Below the pieces are notes generated by a model. That model had not been told where the DNA came from, did not search any database, and worked only from the letters and a program-made list of their open reading frames with translations. A program made the position numbers and the translations under genes. A DNA stretch of 64,000 nt from Rickettsiella endosymbiont of Miltochrista miniata (lineage in GTDB: Bacteria; Pseudomonadota; Gammaproteobacteria; Diplorickettsiales; Diplorickettsiaceae): positions 465,402 through 529,401 of the forward strand of contig NZ_OZ035017.1 in NCBI RefSeq assembly GCF_964031245.1, given 5' to 3'. How positions within the stretch are numbered: position 1 is the stretch's first letter; the number at the start of each line of letters is the position of its first letter. Below are positions 55,700 to 63,346 of the stretch, in pieces.

Positions 55700-57790
55700 A
55701 TGCCCCAAGAAACTAATAATAATACCCATGCATTTGATCTCGCCTTCAATCGATTTATACACGATGGTTTTTTTGAGTTAGATAATTCAGTTTTACATTT
55801 AGGACAGCTTAATCGACTTCAAGAATATATGTATGGTGAACGTAATCCAGAAATTCCTTACTATCAATTTCATTTAAACAACGTTTATCTTATTCCACAT
55901 TATATCTTTGAAGATGTCATCGCCGGTGCAATTACAGAGCATGAACATGTGGTTGGGAATGATCATCGTGATAAGCATGTTGATGCTCATTTGGTCAGGA
56001 TGCTTGCTCCTACGAATAACTTTAATTTGGGGCTACCCATTACAACTCAAATCACTGATTTTAGTAGTCAAAAAAATCATTTTGAAAGAACATTATTTAG
56101 TTTATTAACGCTTCCTTCAACCTGGGATGAGATTCACTTAAATGGCGCTTATTTTTCTTACGAGAATAAAGATCCGCCATTGAGCTTTAATTTTTCAAAT
56201 AATTTGTTAAGAAAATTGGAAAAAACAGAAACTATCTTAAAAAAATTGAGTTTAACGGGGATAGACTTTGAACAAAAAATATTGATTGAAACACTAGCAA
56301 GGGCTTCAGAATTAGAGTTCTTAGGTTTAAAAATAGATTGGCAGCATGATTATGACTTCCATTGGTTAATCCCTGAATTAGCCAAGCATCCCAGCCTAGT
56401 GACGCTGGATTTAGGAGATATTCCGCTTCAAAGAATGAGTTATAACAGTTTGATTTCATTAGTTTCTAAGAATTATCGAATCAATGAAATTAGATTTACA
56501 GAGCCAGTAGCTGAACAGTTTATTGGATTAGAAGGAGTTCACGAAGCGATCAGACAACGGTTAGCAGGAGATAGAGAAGAACAGTTTAAATCGGAACAAT
56601 TAAGCGAAGATAAATTGGTGTCTTTAGCTGAAGAAGCCATCCAATTCAATCATGTAGAGTATCTACAAGTCGTCTTAAGCTATCAACTGGGTTTAGGTAC
56701 GATTACTGCAGAAGATAAAGAAGAAAATAAGGAAATTTGGTTGCAAAGGGCTTGCAGTATCTTACCTGAAGTCTATAAAAATCATCCCGAGTATTTGCAA
56801 GAAGCTTCGTCTCTGGTTTCGCTTGATTTAAGCCGGCCTTTTAAAGCTACGGGTAAAACCATTGGCTATTATTTATTAGAAAAGGCTTTTAGGATAAAGA
56901 GTGGGGGAAGTATTCAATTATTGTTACAGGCGGGAGCTAATATATTTGAGACACCTAAGGATCAAAGAATATTTTTATTAAAACGCTTATTTGATGGAAA
57001 CGAATGCCCACCCTGGAAAGAAGCGGTGATAGAACATATTCAGCAAAATTTAAGTATTTTAGCACCGGGAATCTCTAAGTTACATCACTTTTTTGATTTA
57101 TATGTCACGTTTAACAATATAAAAAAGCATCTTGATAACTATTTAGATAAATTAAAAACTCGAATGACGCATCCAGTTTATATACAGGTAATTACCGGCG
57201 TGCATGCATTTTTAGGCGAAAGATACCAACAATACATCCAAAGTTTACATAGTTTAGTGGATTCCATTGAAGCAGTTACCAGCAAAAGACTCAATGCAGA
57301 AGGAAATATTGCCTATGAGTCTATGGTGGAGTTGATGAACTATAGTAGAAAAATGATAGAAGATGCAAAAAAAGCCAATCGAGGTTATTTACATCGCTCT
57401 GAATTCAACGATGGTTTGATAAGCTTAGGAGAAGAATTACATTACGAAATCGATCGTTGCAAAGATATTCTCCATCATCGAGAACTCACGCTGGCTAAAG
57501 CTATCAGTGTCTCTCCTCAACTCGAAGAGATCCAAGCACAAAGAGAGACAAATCAGGAAGAAAGAAGAGGCCAAGGGAAACAATTAAATATTCAAATAGA
57601 AAATAATAATATTTTACAAGCTCAGTTAAACGAACAAATAAGAGAAAATAATTTTTTACGAGAACAAGTTAATATTCAAGGAGCTCAAATTAAAGAATTA
57701 AGTAAAGTAATAAACCCACTCGTAGGTAAACAGGTTAATCCGGTGCAGGAAGAAACCAATAGGGCTGGGCCAAGTTTATTTAGACGCTAG
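55700..57790 (+). CDS. Large LRR/ankyrin-like protein, candidate secreted effector
   Basis: A 696-residue protein without signal peptide or membrane helices. Residues about 175-270 have irregular leucine-rich repeats (LKKLSLTGIDF, LEFLGLKIDW, LVTLDLGDIPL). Residues 385-420 look like a single ankyrin-type unit (SIQLLLQAGANIFETP). The C-terminal 150 residues form a coiled coil ending KELSKVINPLVGKQVNP. Such eukaryotic-like repeats are common in Dot/Icm effectors, but no specific family is recognised. A clear AAAGGAG site precedes ATG 55700. It is followed after 17 bases by the HPD-motif gene; both lie inside the tRNA-Pro island. Confidence 0.75.
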   Translation: MPQETNNNTHAFDLAFNRFIHDGFFELDNSVLHLGQLNRLQEYMYGERNPEIPYYQFHLNNVYLIPHYIFEDVIAGAITEHEHVVGNDHRDKHVDAHLVRMLAPTNNFNLGLPITTQITDFSSQKNHFERTLFSLLTLPSTWDEIHLNGAYFSYENKDPPLSFNFSNNLLRKLEKTETILKKLSLTGIDFEQKILIETLARASELEFLGLKIDWQHDYDFHWLIPELAKHPSLVTLDLGDIPLQRMSYNSLISLVSKNYRINEIRFTEPVAEQFIGLEGVHEAIRQRLAGDREEQFKSEQLSEDKLVSLAEEAIQFNHVEYLQVVLSYQLGLGTITAEDKEENKEIWLQRACSILPEVYKNHPEYLQEASSLVSLDLSRPFKATGKTIGYYLLEKAFRIKSGGSIQLLLQAGANIFETPKDQRIFLLKRLFDGNECPPWKEAVIEHIQQNLSILAPGISKLHHFFDLYVTFNNIKKHLDNYLDKLKTRMTHPVYIQVITGVHAFLGERYQQYIQSLHSLVDSIEAVTSKRLNAEGNIAYESMVELMNYSRKMIEDAKKANRGYLHRSEFNDGLISLGEELHYEIDRCKDILHHRELTLAKAISVSPQLEEIQAQRETNQEERRGQGKQLNIQIENNNILQAQLNEQIRENNFLREQVNIQGAQIKELSKVINPLVGKQVNPVQEETNRAGPSLFRR

Positions 57791-57807
57791 CGTACCATGG
57801 AGAGTTC

Positions 57808-59328
57808 ATGAAAGAAGTAATGCTGACTATGTTATTGCAAGACATTGGCCAGCGACTTTCTCATAAACCCTTTAAATGGATGTCCTGGTGGTGGGGACTA
57901 AGATGGGGAGCTTTTATAGAGATCCATCCCCCACTAACCGAAAAGACCCCCTTGTGGCAACGTGATGATAATAACCTAAAAAGTATACGACTCTTTAGGC
58001 TTACTCCTAACCAATTACAGATTGAGATCACTCATTACTGGGAAAAACCTTTTTGGCAGAGATGGTTATTACGTTTATTTACCTCCATCGGAAGTAAGAT
58101 TACGATTTGGGCTTATTACCAGCGGTGTCTTTCATTTAAAGCTATACGGAAACAATATCTAATTGTTGACCAAACTCTAGTATGCAATGAACCAGAACAA
58201 AAACTAATGAGCGTGTTAGTTACTGCATTAAGCCGGGACAATCTAATCTTGGAGCAACGTTTAGAAAAATATTCCGGTAATTTAGAGTGGATGCAAAAAA
58301 ACTTTAGCTCGGTATTAACAAATCATGAGAAGAAAAAACGTCGTTCTTTTTTAGGCTTAATGGAAAAACACTTAAAAAAATTACCCCCGGAATATGATCT
58401 GTATTTAATAAGAAGGAAATTAAAAAAAGAATATCAGGAGATTGAAAAAATGCTAAGGGCTTATTTAAAAGATGGTCAAAGTACTTTCAGTGAGCAGCAT
58501 ACATCAACACAATCTGAAGCCGGTGACAATGCATTGGTTTATGTAGGACCTACAATAAAAACAGAAAGAGCCATAAACCTCTCCTCCGAAAGTGATCTAA
58601 GTTGTTCCATGAAATCAATTAATCTTTGGGTTAATCGTAGACGTCAAGTTATTGATGCTCTTTTACAAGAAGAATTATCCGAAGAAGAACAAACAAATAA
58701 AATAAAAATAGTTTTGGAAGAGAGTCTAAACAGTTTAAGTTCACATATAGATCCCCAGGTAGAAGGTTATCAACGAATCGTAAAGGAAGCTATCCAAGGA
58801 AAAGTTAATTATCGAGAAGTTATCGAATGGTCAAAATCTCTGCAATCCAGTTTATTAAAACTTTATCGAAATGGCGTTCGTCTGTTTCATCCAGATAAGA
58901 TCAATGGTTCGGTGGGCTTACAAATGTTGTTGACGGATTTATTTCAACAATTTAAACGATCCTCAGAATCTGCCATGGAGAAAATCCAACGAGGACAAGA
59001 ATCCTTAAAAGAATGGTTCGGCTATTCACCTGAATTAGAATTAAGAATCGGGCAGCTATTACGAGAAATGACAGAAGAGCGGATACGACATAGTGAATTC
59101 ATGAAACAAAAACTTAATGAGCTTGGAGAGTTACAAAAATCTAATATAGAGCAATTTAATGTCCTAAAACAACAAGTTAAGGATAATAAAGAGATTGTTG
59201 ATGCTAATGGTGAAGAAATTAAAAAATTAACCAAGTTAGTAAAACAGTTTCTGCCTATCTCTGAAAATCAAGCACAGGAACAAGAAGAAAGTGAAAAAGC
59301 TACCGCAAGTTTTTCACCTAGGCCGTAA
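57808..59328 (+). CDS. Large protein with degenerate J-domain-like HPD motif, candidate effector
   Basis: A 506-residue protein that I do not recognise as a whole. The N-terminus is Trp-rich (KWMSWWWGLRWGAF). A helical section follows, then residues about 335-395 have the layout of a J domain: a basic helix (LKLYRNGVRLF), the HPD motif at 361-363 (FHPDK), and a second amphipathic helix (LFQQFKRSSESAMEKI). The C-terminus is a coiled coil with an acidic EQEESEK end, like the E-block of Dot/Icm substrates. A GGAGAG site precedes ATG 57808, 17 bases after the LRR-like gene; the two C-termini look alike, suggesting partners. Confidence 0.72.
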   Translation: MKEVMLTMLLQDIGQRLSHKPFKWMSWWWGLRWGAFIEIHPPLTEKTPLWQRDDNNLKSIRLFRLTPNQLQIEITHYWEKPFWQRWLLRLFTSIGSKITIWAYYQRCLSFKAIRKQYLIVDQTLVCNEPEQKLMSVLVTALSRDNLILEQRLEKYSGNLEWMQKNFSSVLTNHEKKKRRSFLGLMEKHLKKLPPEYDLYLIRRKLKKEYQEIEKMLRAYLKDGQSTFSEQHTSTQSEAGDNALVYVGPTIKTERAINLSSESDLSCSMKSINLWVNRRRQVIDALLQEELSEEEQTNKIKIVLEESLNSLSSHIDPQVEGYQRIVKEAIQGKVNYREVIEWSKSLQSSLLKLYRNGVRLFHPDKINGSVGLQMLLTDLFQQFKRSSESAMEKIQRGQESLKEWFGYSPELELRIGQLLREMTEERIRHSEFMKQKLNELGELQKSNIEQFNVLKQQVKDNKEIVDANGEEIKKLTKLVKQFLPISENQAQEQEESEKATASFSPRP

Positions 59329-59574
59329 ATAGCATTCACATAATACATGGGCTTCATGGCATGTGCAAAATGGAACTTCGTTGTATGAGTTGCAGCAATT
59401 AGGAGGTTGGTCTTCTTTTGATATGGTATTGCGTTATGCGCACTTGAGCAGTCACCATTTAAAAAAGGCAGCAGAGAGAGTTTACGTTACAAATTCCCTA
59501 CATTCGGATTGTGTGGCATGACGATCAGTTTGTTACATGTGGTAAGAAACAACAGTATTTTCAGATGTTAGTCG
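59329..59574. mobile_element. Island right edge with integrase remnant
   Basis: The gap between the HPD-motif gene and tRNA-Pro contains only the C-terminal piece of a tyrosine recombinase (59333-59521) and 53 further bases. The remnant points toward the tRNA, the usual place and orientation of an island integrase. Confidence 0.7.
59333..59521 (+). pseudogene. C-terminal remnant of a tyrosine-recombinase integrase
   Basis: The frame reads HNTWASWHVQNGTSLYELQQ then LGGWSSFDMVLRYAHLSSHH and LKKAAERVY, a standard phage/island integrase box II, with the catalytic Tyr in LRYAHL and the box II His in WASWH. It ends with TGA at 59519-59521. The DNA-binding domain, box I Arg and the HxxR motif are missing, so the enzyme is dead. 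Located 53 bases from tRNA-Pro, it marks an integrated element. Confidence 0.85.
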
Positions 59575-59651
59575 TGGTCGGGATGAGAGGATTCGAACCT
59601 CCGGCCCCTAACTCCCGAAGTTAGTGCTCTACCAAGCTGAGCTACACCCCG
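59575..59651 (-). tRNA. tRNA-Pro (anticodon CGG)
   Basis: Read on the minus strand, the 77 bases fold as a standard cloverleaf: acceptor CGGGGTG/CATCCCG, D arm GCTC..GAGC, anticodon stem CTAAC/GTTAG around TTCGGGA (anticodon CGG), variable region, T arm GGAGG-TTCGAAT-CCTCT, discriminator A and an encoded CCA end. Its 3' end faces the island on the left. It decodes CCG proline codons. Confidence 0.95.
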
Positions 59652-59721
59652 TATTTGACGAACAGGTCAAAAACTGCGAAGAATTCTATCAGCTTTAGTT
59701 TCATTCAGCTAGCGACAGAGG

Positions 59722-61257
59722 TTAATATATTGTTAGTATATCTTTTTTGTGCAAGGCTGAATTATTGGGTGAATGATCCATGTCGTGTTGATGATAAGCT
59801 TCTGATACTTTTTGATGGGATTGATTAAAGAATCCCATCGAAGGAAGTGGTTGAGCATTTTTTCGTGGAGTAGGTATGGGTTTTTTTATTTTTTTTGAGT
59901 TATCATTAACGGATACCACTTGCTTAATGGATTTGATTAAATTCGAAATAACGGAATGTTCCTGTTCCTTTTCCATTACGAAATCCTTTTTAAGCTTATC
60001 TACAACATTTTTTAATATGTTACTCAATTCCTCTCTGTCTTTTAAGGTGGCGGGTAAAGTTAAATATTTACTTATATCTTTTTTTAATACTTCGATTTCA
60101 GAATGAAGCTTTATGCGATCAAGATCTAATTTAAAATTTTCATTTATTAATATTTTAAAATTAATTTCATCATGAATAGCTTTACTTAAATCCCTGTCAT
60201 AACCATCAAGTTCTATAGTAAAGTTTTTTAGAGTAAACTCTTGAGTCATATTTCGAAGTATGATCGCTTCGATATTCATTTTATATTGATCTTCAAATTC
60301 ACTGAGTAAGAAAGATTTACGCATGGTTTTAAAATTTCTTAAATACTTTAAAAAATTGACTATTTCTTCTCGAGCTCGATTGCTCTGGCGATATTTATTA
60401 AAAGCGGGTATTTGTTCAGCTGCCAATGCTAATTGTAGCTTTCTAGCAATAATAAATCCTGAAAACCTCTTAACATCATCGCCATTAGCGATATAACTTT
60501 GTGTAAAAAATTGAATAAGTTCATCAGGCAATGAAATAATACGCAATATAGTTTGATATAATTCATTTTTAAAATCGGGACTTTGATTGATCTTTTTGTC
60601 TAATTCTGTGGGTTCTTTTTTTATGGCACGCTTTTTTTTCAAGCTCCATTGAATTTGCTGCAACCAATTACAAGCTTCATAGTTGACTAAATTAGGCAGT
60701 GCTTCCAGGTCGGCTTGGGTAATGTCGAGATTTTTCCCTTCATGGAGATACTTAAACCTAGGATTTAATTTAATAAAACTTAAACCCCCATCAATTTTAA
60801 TAACGTGTCCATACGCATCTACACCTACATTACCGGCTTTAAGATCGACTTCATTTGTGCATAAGGCTAAGGCTTGTACAGTGGGCAATCCTGTAATGCC
60901 ACGATCGAGTACCAATTGATGGTTTTTTGGGAATAAAAAAAATTGTTCATTAAAATCAGAAATTTTTTTAGAGAGTACATGATATTCGAGCATTCCAGTT
61001 TTTGTTTTTGATATTGCTCTGCGAGTTTTTGGTTGCTGAGGATATATCAAGCGATAAAATTCTTGGGCAAGCGTTTCGATTATCGCTTCGTTTCTATTTG
61101 ATCCTAGATATTTGATATACCAGATACTTTTTCTATGCCCATTTTTAATTTTTTCTGTCAAAAAAACGTCATGTGAAAAACCGCCATGATTTTCTAATTT
61201 ATTTAATAAACTAAAATTATATAAGTCTTTATGGGTTTTTTTTGATATTTTTGGCAT
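59722..61257 (-). CDS. Atypical protein/lipid kinase-like protein, candidate effector
   Basis: A 511-residue protein. Residues 40-160 have a kinase-fold outline: Lys49 in WYIKYLG (beta-3 Lys), Glu61/Glu66 in ETLAQEFYRLI (alpha-C), NEVDLKAGNVGV at 135-146 (catalytic loop D-x-K-x-x-N) and KIDGGLSF at 154-161 (metal-binding, DFG-like). This pattern recalls HipA/PI4K-like atypical kinases and the kinase-like effectors of Legionella such as Lpg2603; identity is inference. The rest is helical, then a tail with KKPIPTPRKNAQPLP (PxxPR, SH3-binding-like). No signal peptide. It stands alone between tRNA-Pro and ispB. Confidence 0.7.
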   Translation of the reverse strand: MPKISKKTHKDLYNFSLLNKLENHGGFSHDVFLTEKIKNGHRKSIWYIKYLGSNRNEAIIETLAQEFYRLIYPQQPKTRRAISKTKTGMLEYHVLSKKISDFNEQFFLFPKNHQLVLDRGITGLPTVQALALCTNEVDLKAGNVGVDAYGHVIKIDGGLSFIKLNPRFKYLHEGKNLDITQADLEALPNLVNYEACNWLQQIQWSLKKKRAIKKEPTELDKKINQSPDFKNELYQTILRIISLPDELIQFFTQSYIANGDDVKRFSGFIIARKLQLALAAEQIPAFNKYRQSNRAREEIVNFLKYLRNFKTMRKSFLLSEFEDQYKMNIEAIILRNMTQEFTLKNFTIELDGYDRDLSKAIHDEINFKILINENFKLDLDRIKLHSEIEVLKKDISKYLTLPATLKDREELSNILKNVVDKLKKDFVMEKEQEHSVISNLIKSIKQVVSVNDNSKKIKKPIPTPRKNAQPLPSMGFFNQSHQKVSEAYHQHDMDHSPNNSALHKKDILTIY

Positions 61258-61427
61258 AGATACTACTTTTTTTAATTTTTTTCTACAAATGGATATTAAT
61301 AAACATTTATTAAATAAACCTTAATAGATCTGATTTAATAAATATGAAAATAAAAAAATGCCGATATAAATGTTAAATAAAACTTAAATTTAAGTTTGAT
61401 GGAAAAAGCTAATTATTATTTAACTAG

Positions 61428-62396
61428 CTAATAAGTACGTTCGCTAGCAAAGTTTGCTAATTGGGCTAGTGCTTGACGGTAGACTGAATCAGGAATGACA
61501 GCTAAGTGCATCAAGGCTTGTTGAATATGATGTTGAGCAAGATTACGCGTATACTCGATGGCTAGTGTCGCTTGCATGATGTCTATAATAGACGTTAAAT
61601 GTTGTTGACTGCCCTGCGTCAATGCTGCTCGTATAAGCTCTGCTTGCTCAGCGTTGGCATGTTGTAAAGCATAGATTAAGGGGAGTGTCGGTTTACCTTC
61701 AGCTAAATCATCGCCTAAGTTTTTGCCGAGTTCTAGACTGGTTCCAGAATAATCGAGTGCGTCATCAATCAGTTGAAAGGCGATACCTAGATGCGCACCA
61801 TAATTAGCCATGCCTGAAATTTCAGCTTCGGGACATGCAGTTAGAATTGCAGGTTGTTCTGCGGCGATAGAAAAAAGTACCCCCGTTTTTCCTTGGATAA
61901 TTTTTAAGCAATATTCTTCATCAACATTGGCATTATGACAGCTGAGCATTTGTAAAATTTCAGCTTGGGATAGTGTGTTGGTGGCGTCAGCCAGCGATCG
62001 GAGGACACGTGAATTGTCGATTTGACTAATCAATTGAAAGGCACGCGAATAAAGAAAATCGCCAACTAGAACGCTGGCCGAATTACCCCATAAGCTGTTG
62101 GCAGTTTTTTTGCCACGTCGTAGCTCAGACCCATCAATAACATCATCATGTAATAAGGTAGCGGTATGAATGAGCTCTAAACTAGCGGCTAGCTGGATAT
62201 GTCCCTCGCCTGTATAGCCGAAGGCTTTCGCACTGAGTAGAGCAATCAATGGGCGTAAACGCTTACCCCCGCTATCAATAAGGTGCTTCGCCAACTCTGG
62301 TATCAAGGGGATTTCAGAATAAAGGCAATGATCGATGAGTGCATCGACCTGGTTGAGATCGTTCTTAACTAAGGCTGTTATGGGCGCTAAATCCAT
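61428..62396 (-). CDS. ispB: Octaprenyl/polyprenyl diphosphate synthase
   Basis: The 322-residue trans-prenyltransferase has GGKRLRPLIALLSAKAF, the first Asp-rich motif LLHDDVIDGSELRRGKKTAN, the GDFLYSRAFQLIS region and the second Asp-rich motif FQLIDDALDYSG. It makes the long isoprenoid tail of ubiquinone. Alone on the minus strand, divergent from rpsF. Confidence 0.94.
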   Translation of the reverse strand: MDLAPITALVKNDLNQVDALIDHCLYSEIPLIPELAKHLIDSGGKRLRPLIALLSAKAFGYTGEGHIQLAASLELIHTATLLHDDVIDGSELRRGKKTANSLWGNSASVLVGDFLYSRAFQLISQIDNSRVLRSLADATNTLSQAEILQMLSCHNANVDEEYCLKIIQGKTGVLFSIAAEQPAILTACPEAEISGMANYGAHLGIAFQLIDDALDYSGTSLELGKNLGDDLAEGKPTLPLIYALQHANAEQAELIRAALTQGSQQHLTSIIDIMQATLAIEYTRNLAQHHIQQALMHLAVIPDSVYRQALAQLANFASERTY

Positions 62397-62477
62397 AGGA
62401 TTGATTAGGGATGATATGATTAATTTAAAGCCGAATGCTAGGCGGCATAGAAAGGCCTGTCAAGCAACGGGGATTTA

Positions 62478-62506
62478 TTGCATCTTGAGGGGTCCGACTG
62501 TATAAT
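62478..62506 (+). promoter_or_regulatory. Sigma70-type promoter of the rpsF-rpsR operon
   Basis: TTGCAT at 62478-62483, 17-base spacer, and a perfect TATAAT at 62501-62506, 76 bases upstream of the rpsF start. A GAGAG ribosome site lies just before ATG 62583. Strong -10 and spacing fit a ribosomal protein operon. Confidence 0.65.
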
Positions 62507-62582
62507 GGCCCCGCTTTTAGGATAGTCCTTTAAGTATACTCGCTCTACCAGTAGTTTGGGGGGCTTTTAACCGAGAGATACT

Positions 62583-62990
62583 ATGAGTCAATCTGAAATT
62601 GAAATGCGTCATTATGAAATCGTGCTGTTAATTCATCCTGATCAAAGTGATCAGGCTTCTGCCATGGTTCAGCGTTATACGGCCATCGTTAAAAATAGCG
62701 GTGGACAGATTCACCGTCTTGAAGATTGGGGTCGTAGACAGCTTTCCTATCCTATTAATAAGCTTCTCAAAGCGCATTATATTCTAATGAATATTGAGTG
62801 CGGAAAAGAAGCGATGGCTGAACTCAGCGATAATTTTCGCTTTAATGATGCCGTGTTACGTCAGCTTACTATTCAAGTCGATCGGGCAATTACTGAAATG
62901 TCTCCTATGGCAAAAGCTAAAGAAATGCATGGCCACGAAAATAGACGAGAGTATTCCAGAGAGACCGAAGTTGAAGGAAGATCGGTTTAA
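62583..62990 (+). CDS. rpsF: 30S ribosomal protein S6
   Basis: A 135-residue protein with [38 protein letters not shown] and [10 protein letters not shown], diagnostic of bS6. The acidic/basic tail [20 protein letters not shown] is variable in the family. bS6 binds bS18 and 16S rRNA in the platform. First gene of the rpsF-rpsR-DUF2232 operon; S6 or S18 feedback on its own mRNA leader is known in other bacteria, not checked here. Confidence 0.97.
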   Translation: MSQSEIEMRHYEIVLLIHPDQSDQASAMVQRYTAIVKNSGGQIHRLEDWGRRQLSYPINKLLKAHYILMNIECGKEAMAELSDNFRFNDAVLRQLTIQVDRAITEMSPMAKAKEMHGHENRREYSRETEVEGRSV

Positions 62991-63045
62991 CTGATACTAC
63001 CTTGTATGCTGCCTAAGCTTTTTTTAATTATTAGATGAGTAGATT

Positions 63046-63282
63046 ATGAACAATTACCAAAATAGACGCCGCAAGCATTGCCGAATTTCTGCCGAAGGTA
63101 CAGAGGTCGATTATAAAGATATCCCTCTTTTAAAAAATCATCTTACGGAGACAGCTAAAATAGTTCCCAGTCGCACGACAGGAACCTCGGCCTCCGTTCA
63201 GCGCTTGATAACGCAAGCGATTAAGCGGGCACGTTTTTTAGGTTTACTTCCTTATTGTGATAAACATCAAAACATGGGCTAA
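63046..63282 (+). CDS. rpsR: 30S ribosomal protein S18
   Basis: A 78-residue basic protein with [39 protein letters not shown] and [19 protein letters not shown], the bS18 sequence pattern. Follows rpsF after 55 bases. Just after its stop the sequence enters the half copy of the 125-base repeat. Confidence 0.97.
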   Translation: MNNYQNRRRKHCRISAEGTEVDYKDIPLLKNHLTETAKIVPSRTTGTSASVQRLITQAIKRARFLGLLPYCDKHQNMG

Positions 63283-63292
63283 TGTGTTTTGA

Positions 63293-63346
63293 GAGGATTG
63301 TGAATTGAGCGGTAATACAGACAAAAATTCAAGTGCGATGGGCATA
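63293..63346 (+). repeat. Half copy (right part) of the dispersed ~125-base repeat
   Basis: GAGGATTGTGAATTGAGC..AATACAGACAAAAATTCAAGTGCGATGGGCATAT matches the right halves of copies A and B (GAGGATTGCGA.TTGA, ACACAG.CAAAAATTC, GTGCGAAGAG). The left half is absent. It carries the candidate ribosome site and start codons of the following gene. Confidence 0.8.

Noticed and set aside
55700-57790. Calling the LRR-like protein a specific known effector
   Set aside because: Repeats are irregular and no diagnostic motif of a named Legionella or Coxiella effector is present; kept as an unnamed candidate.
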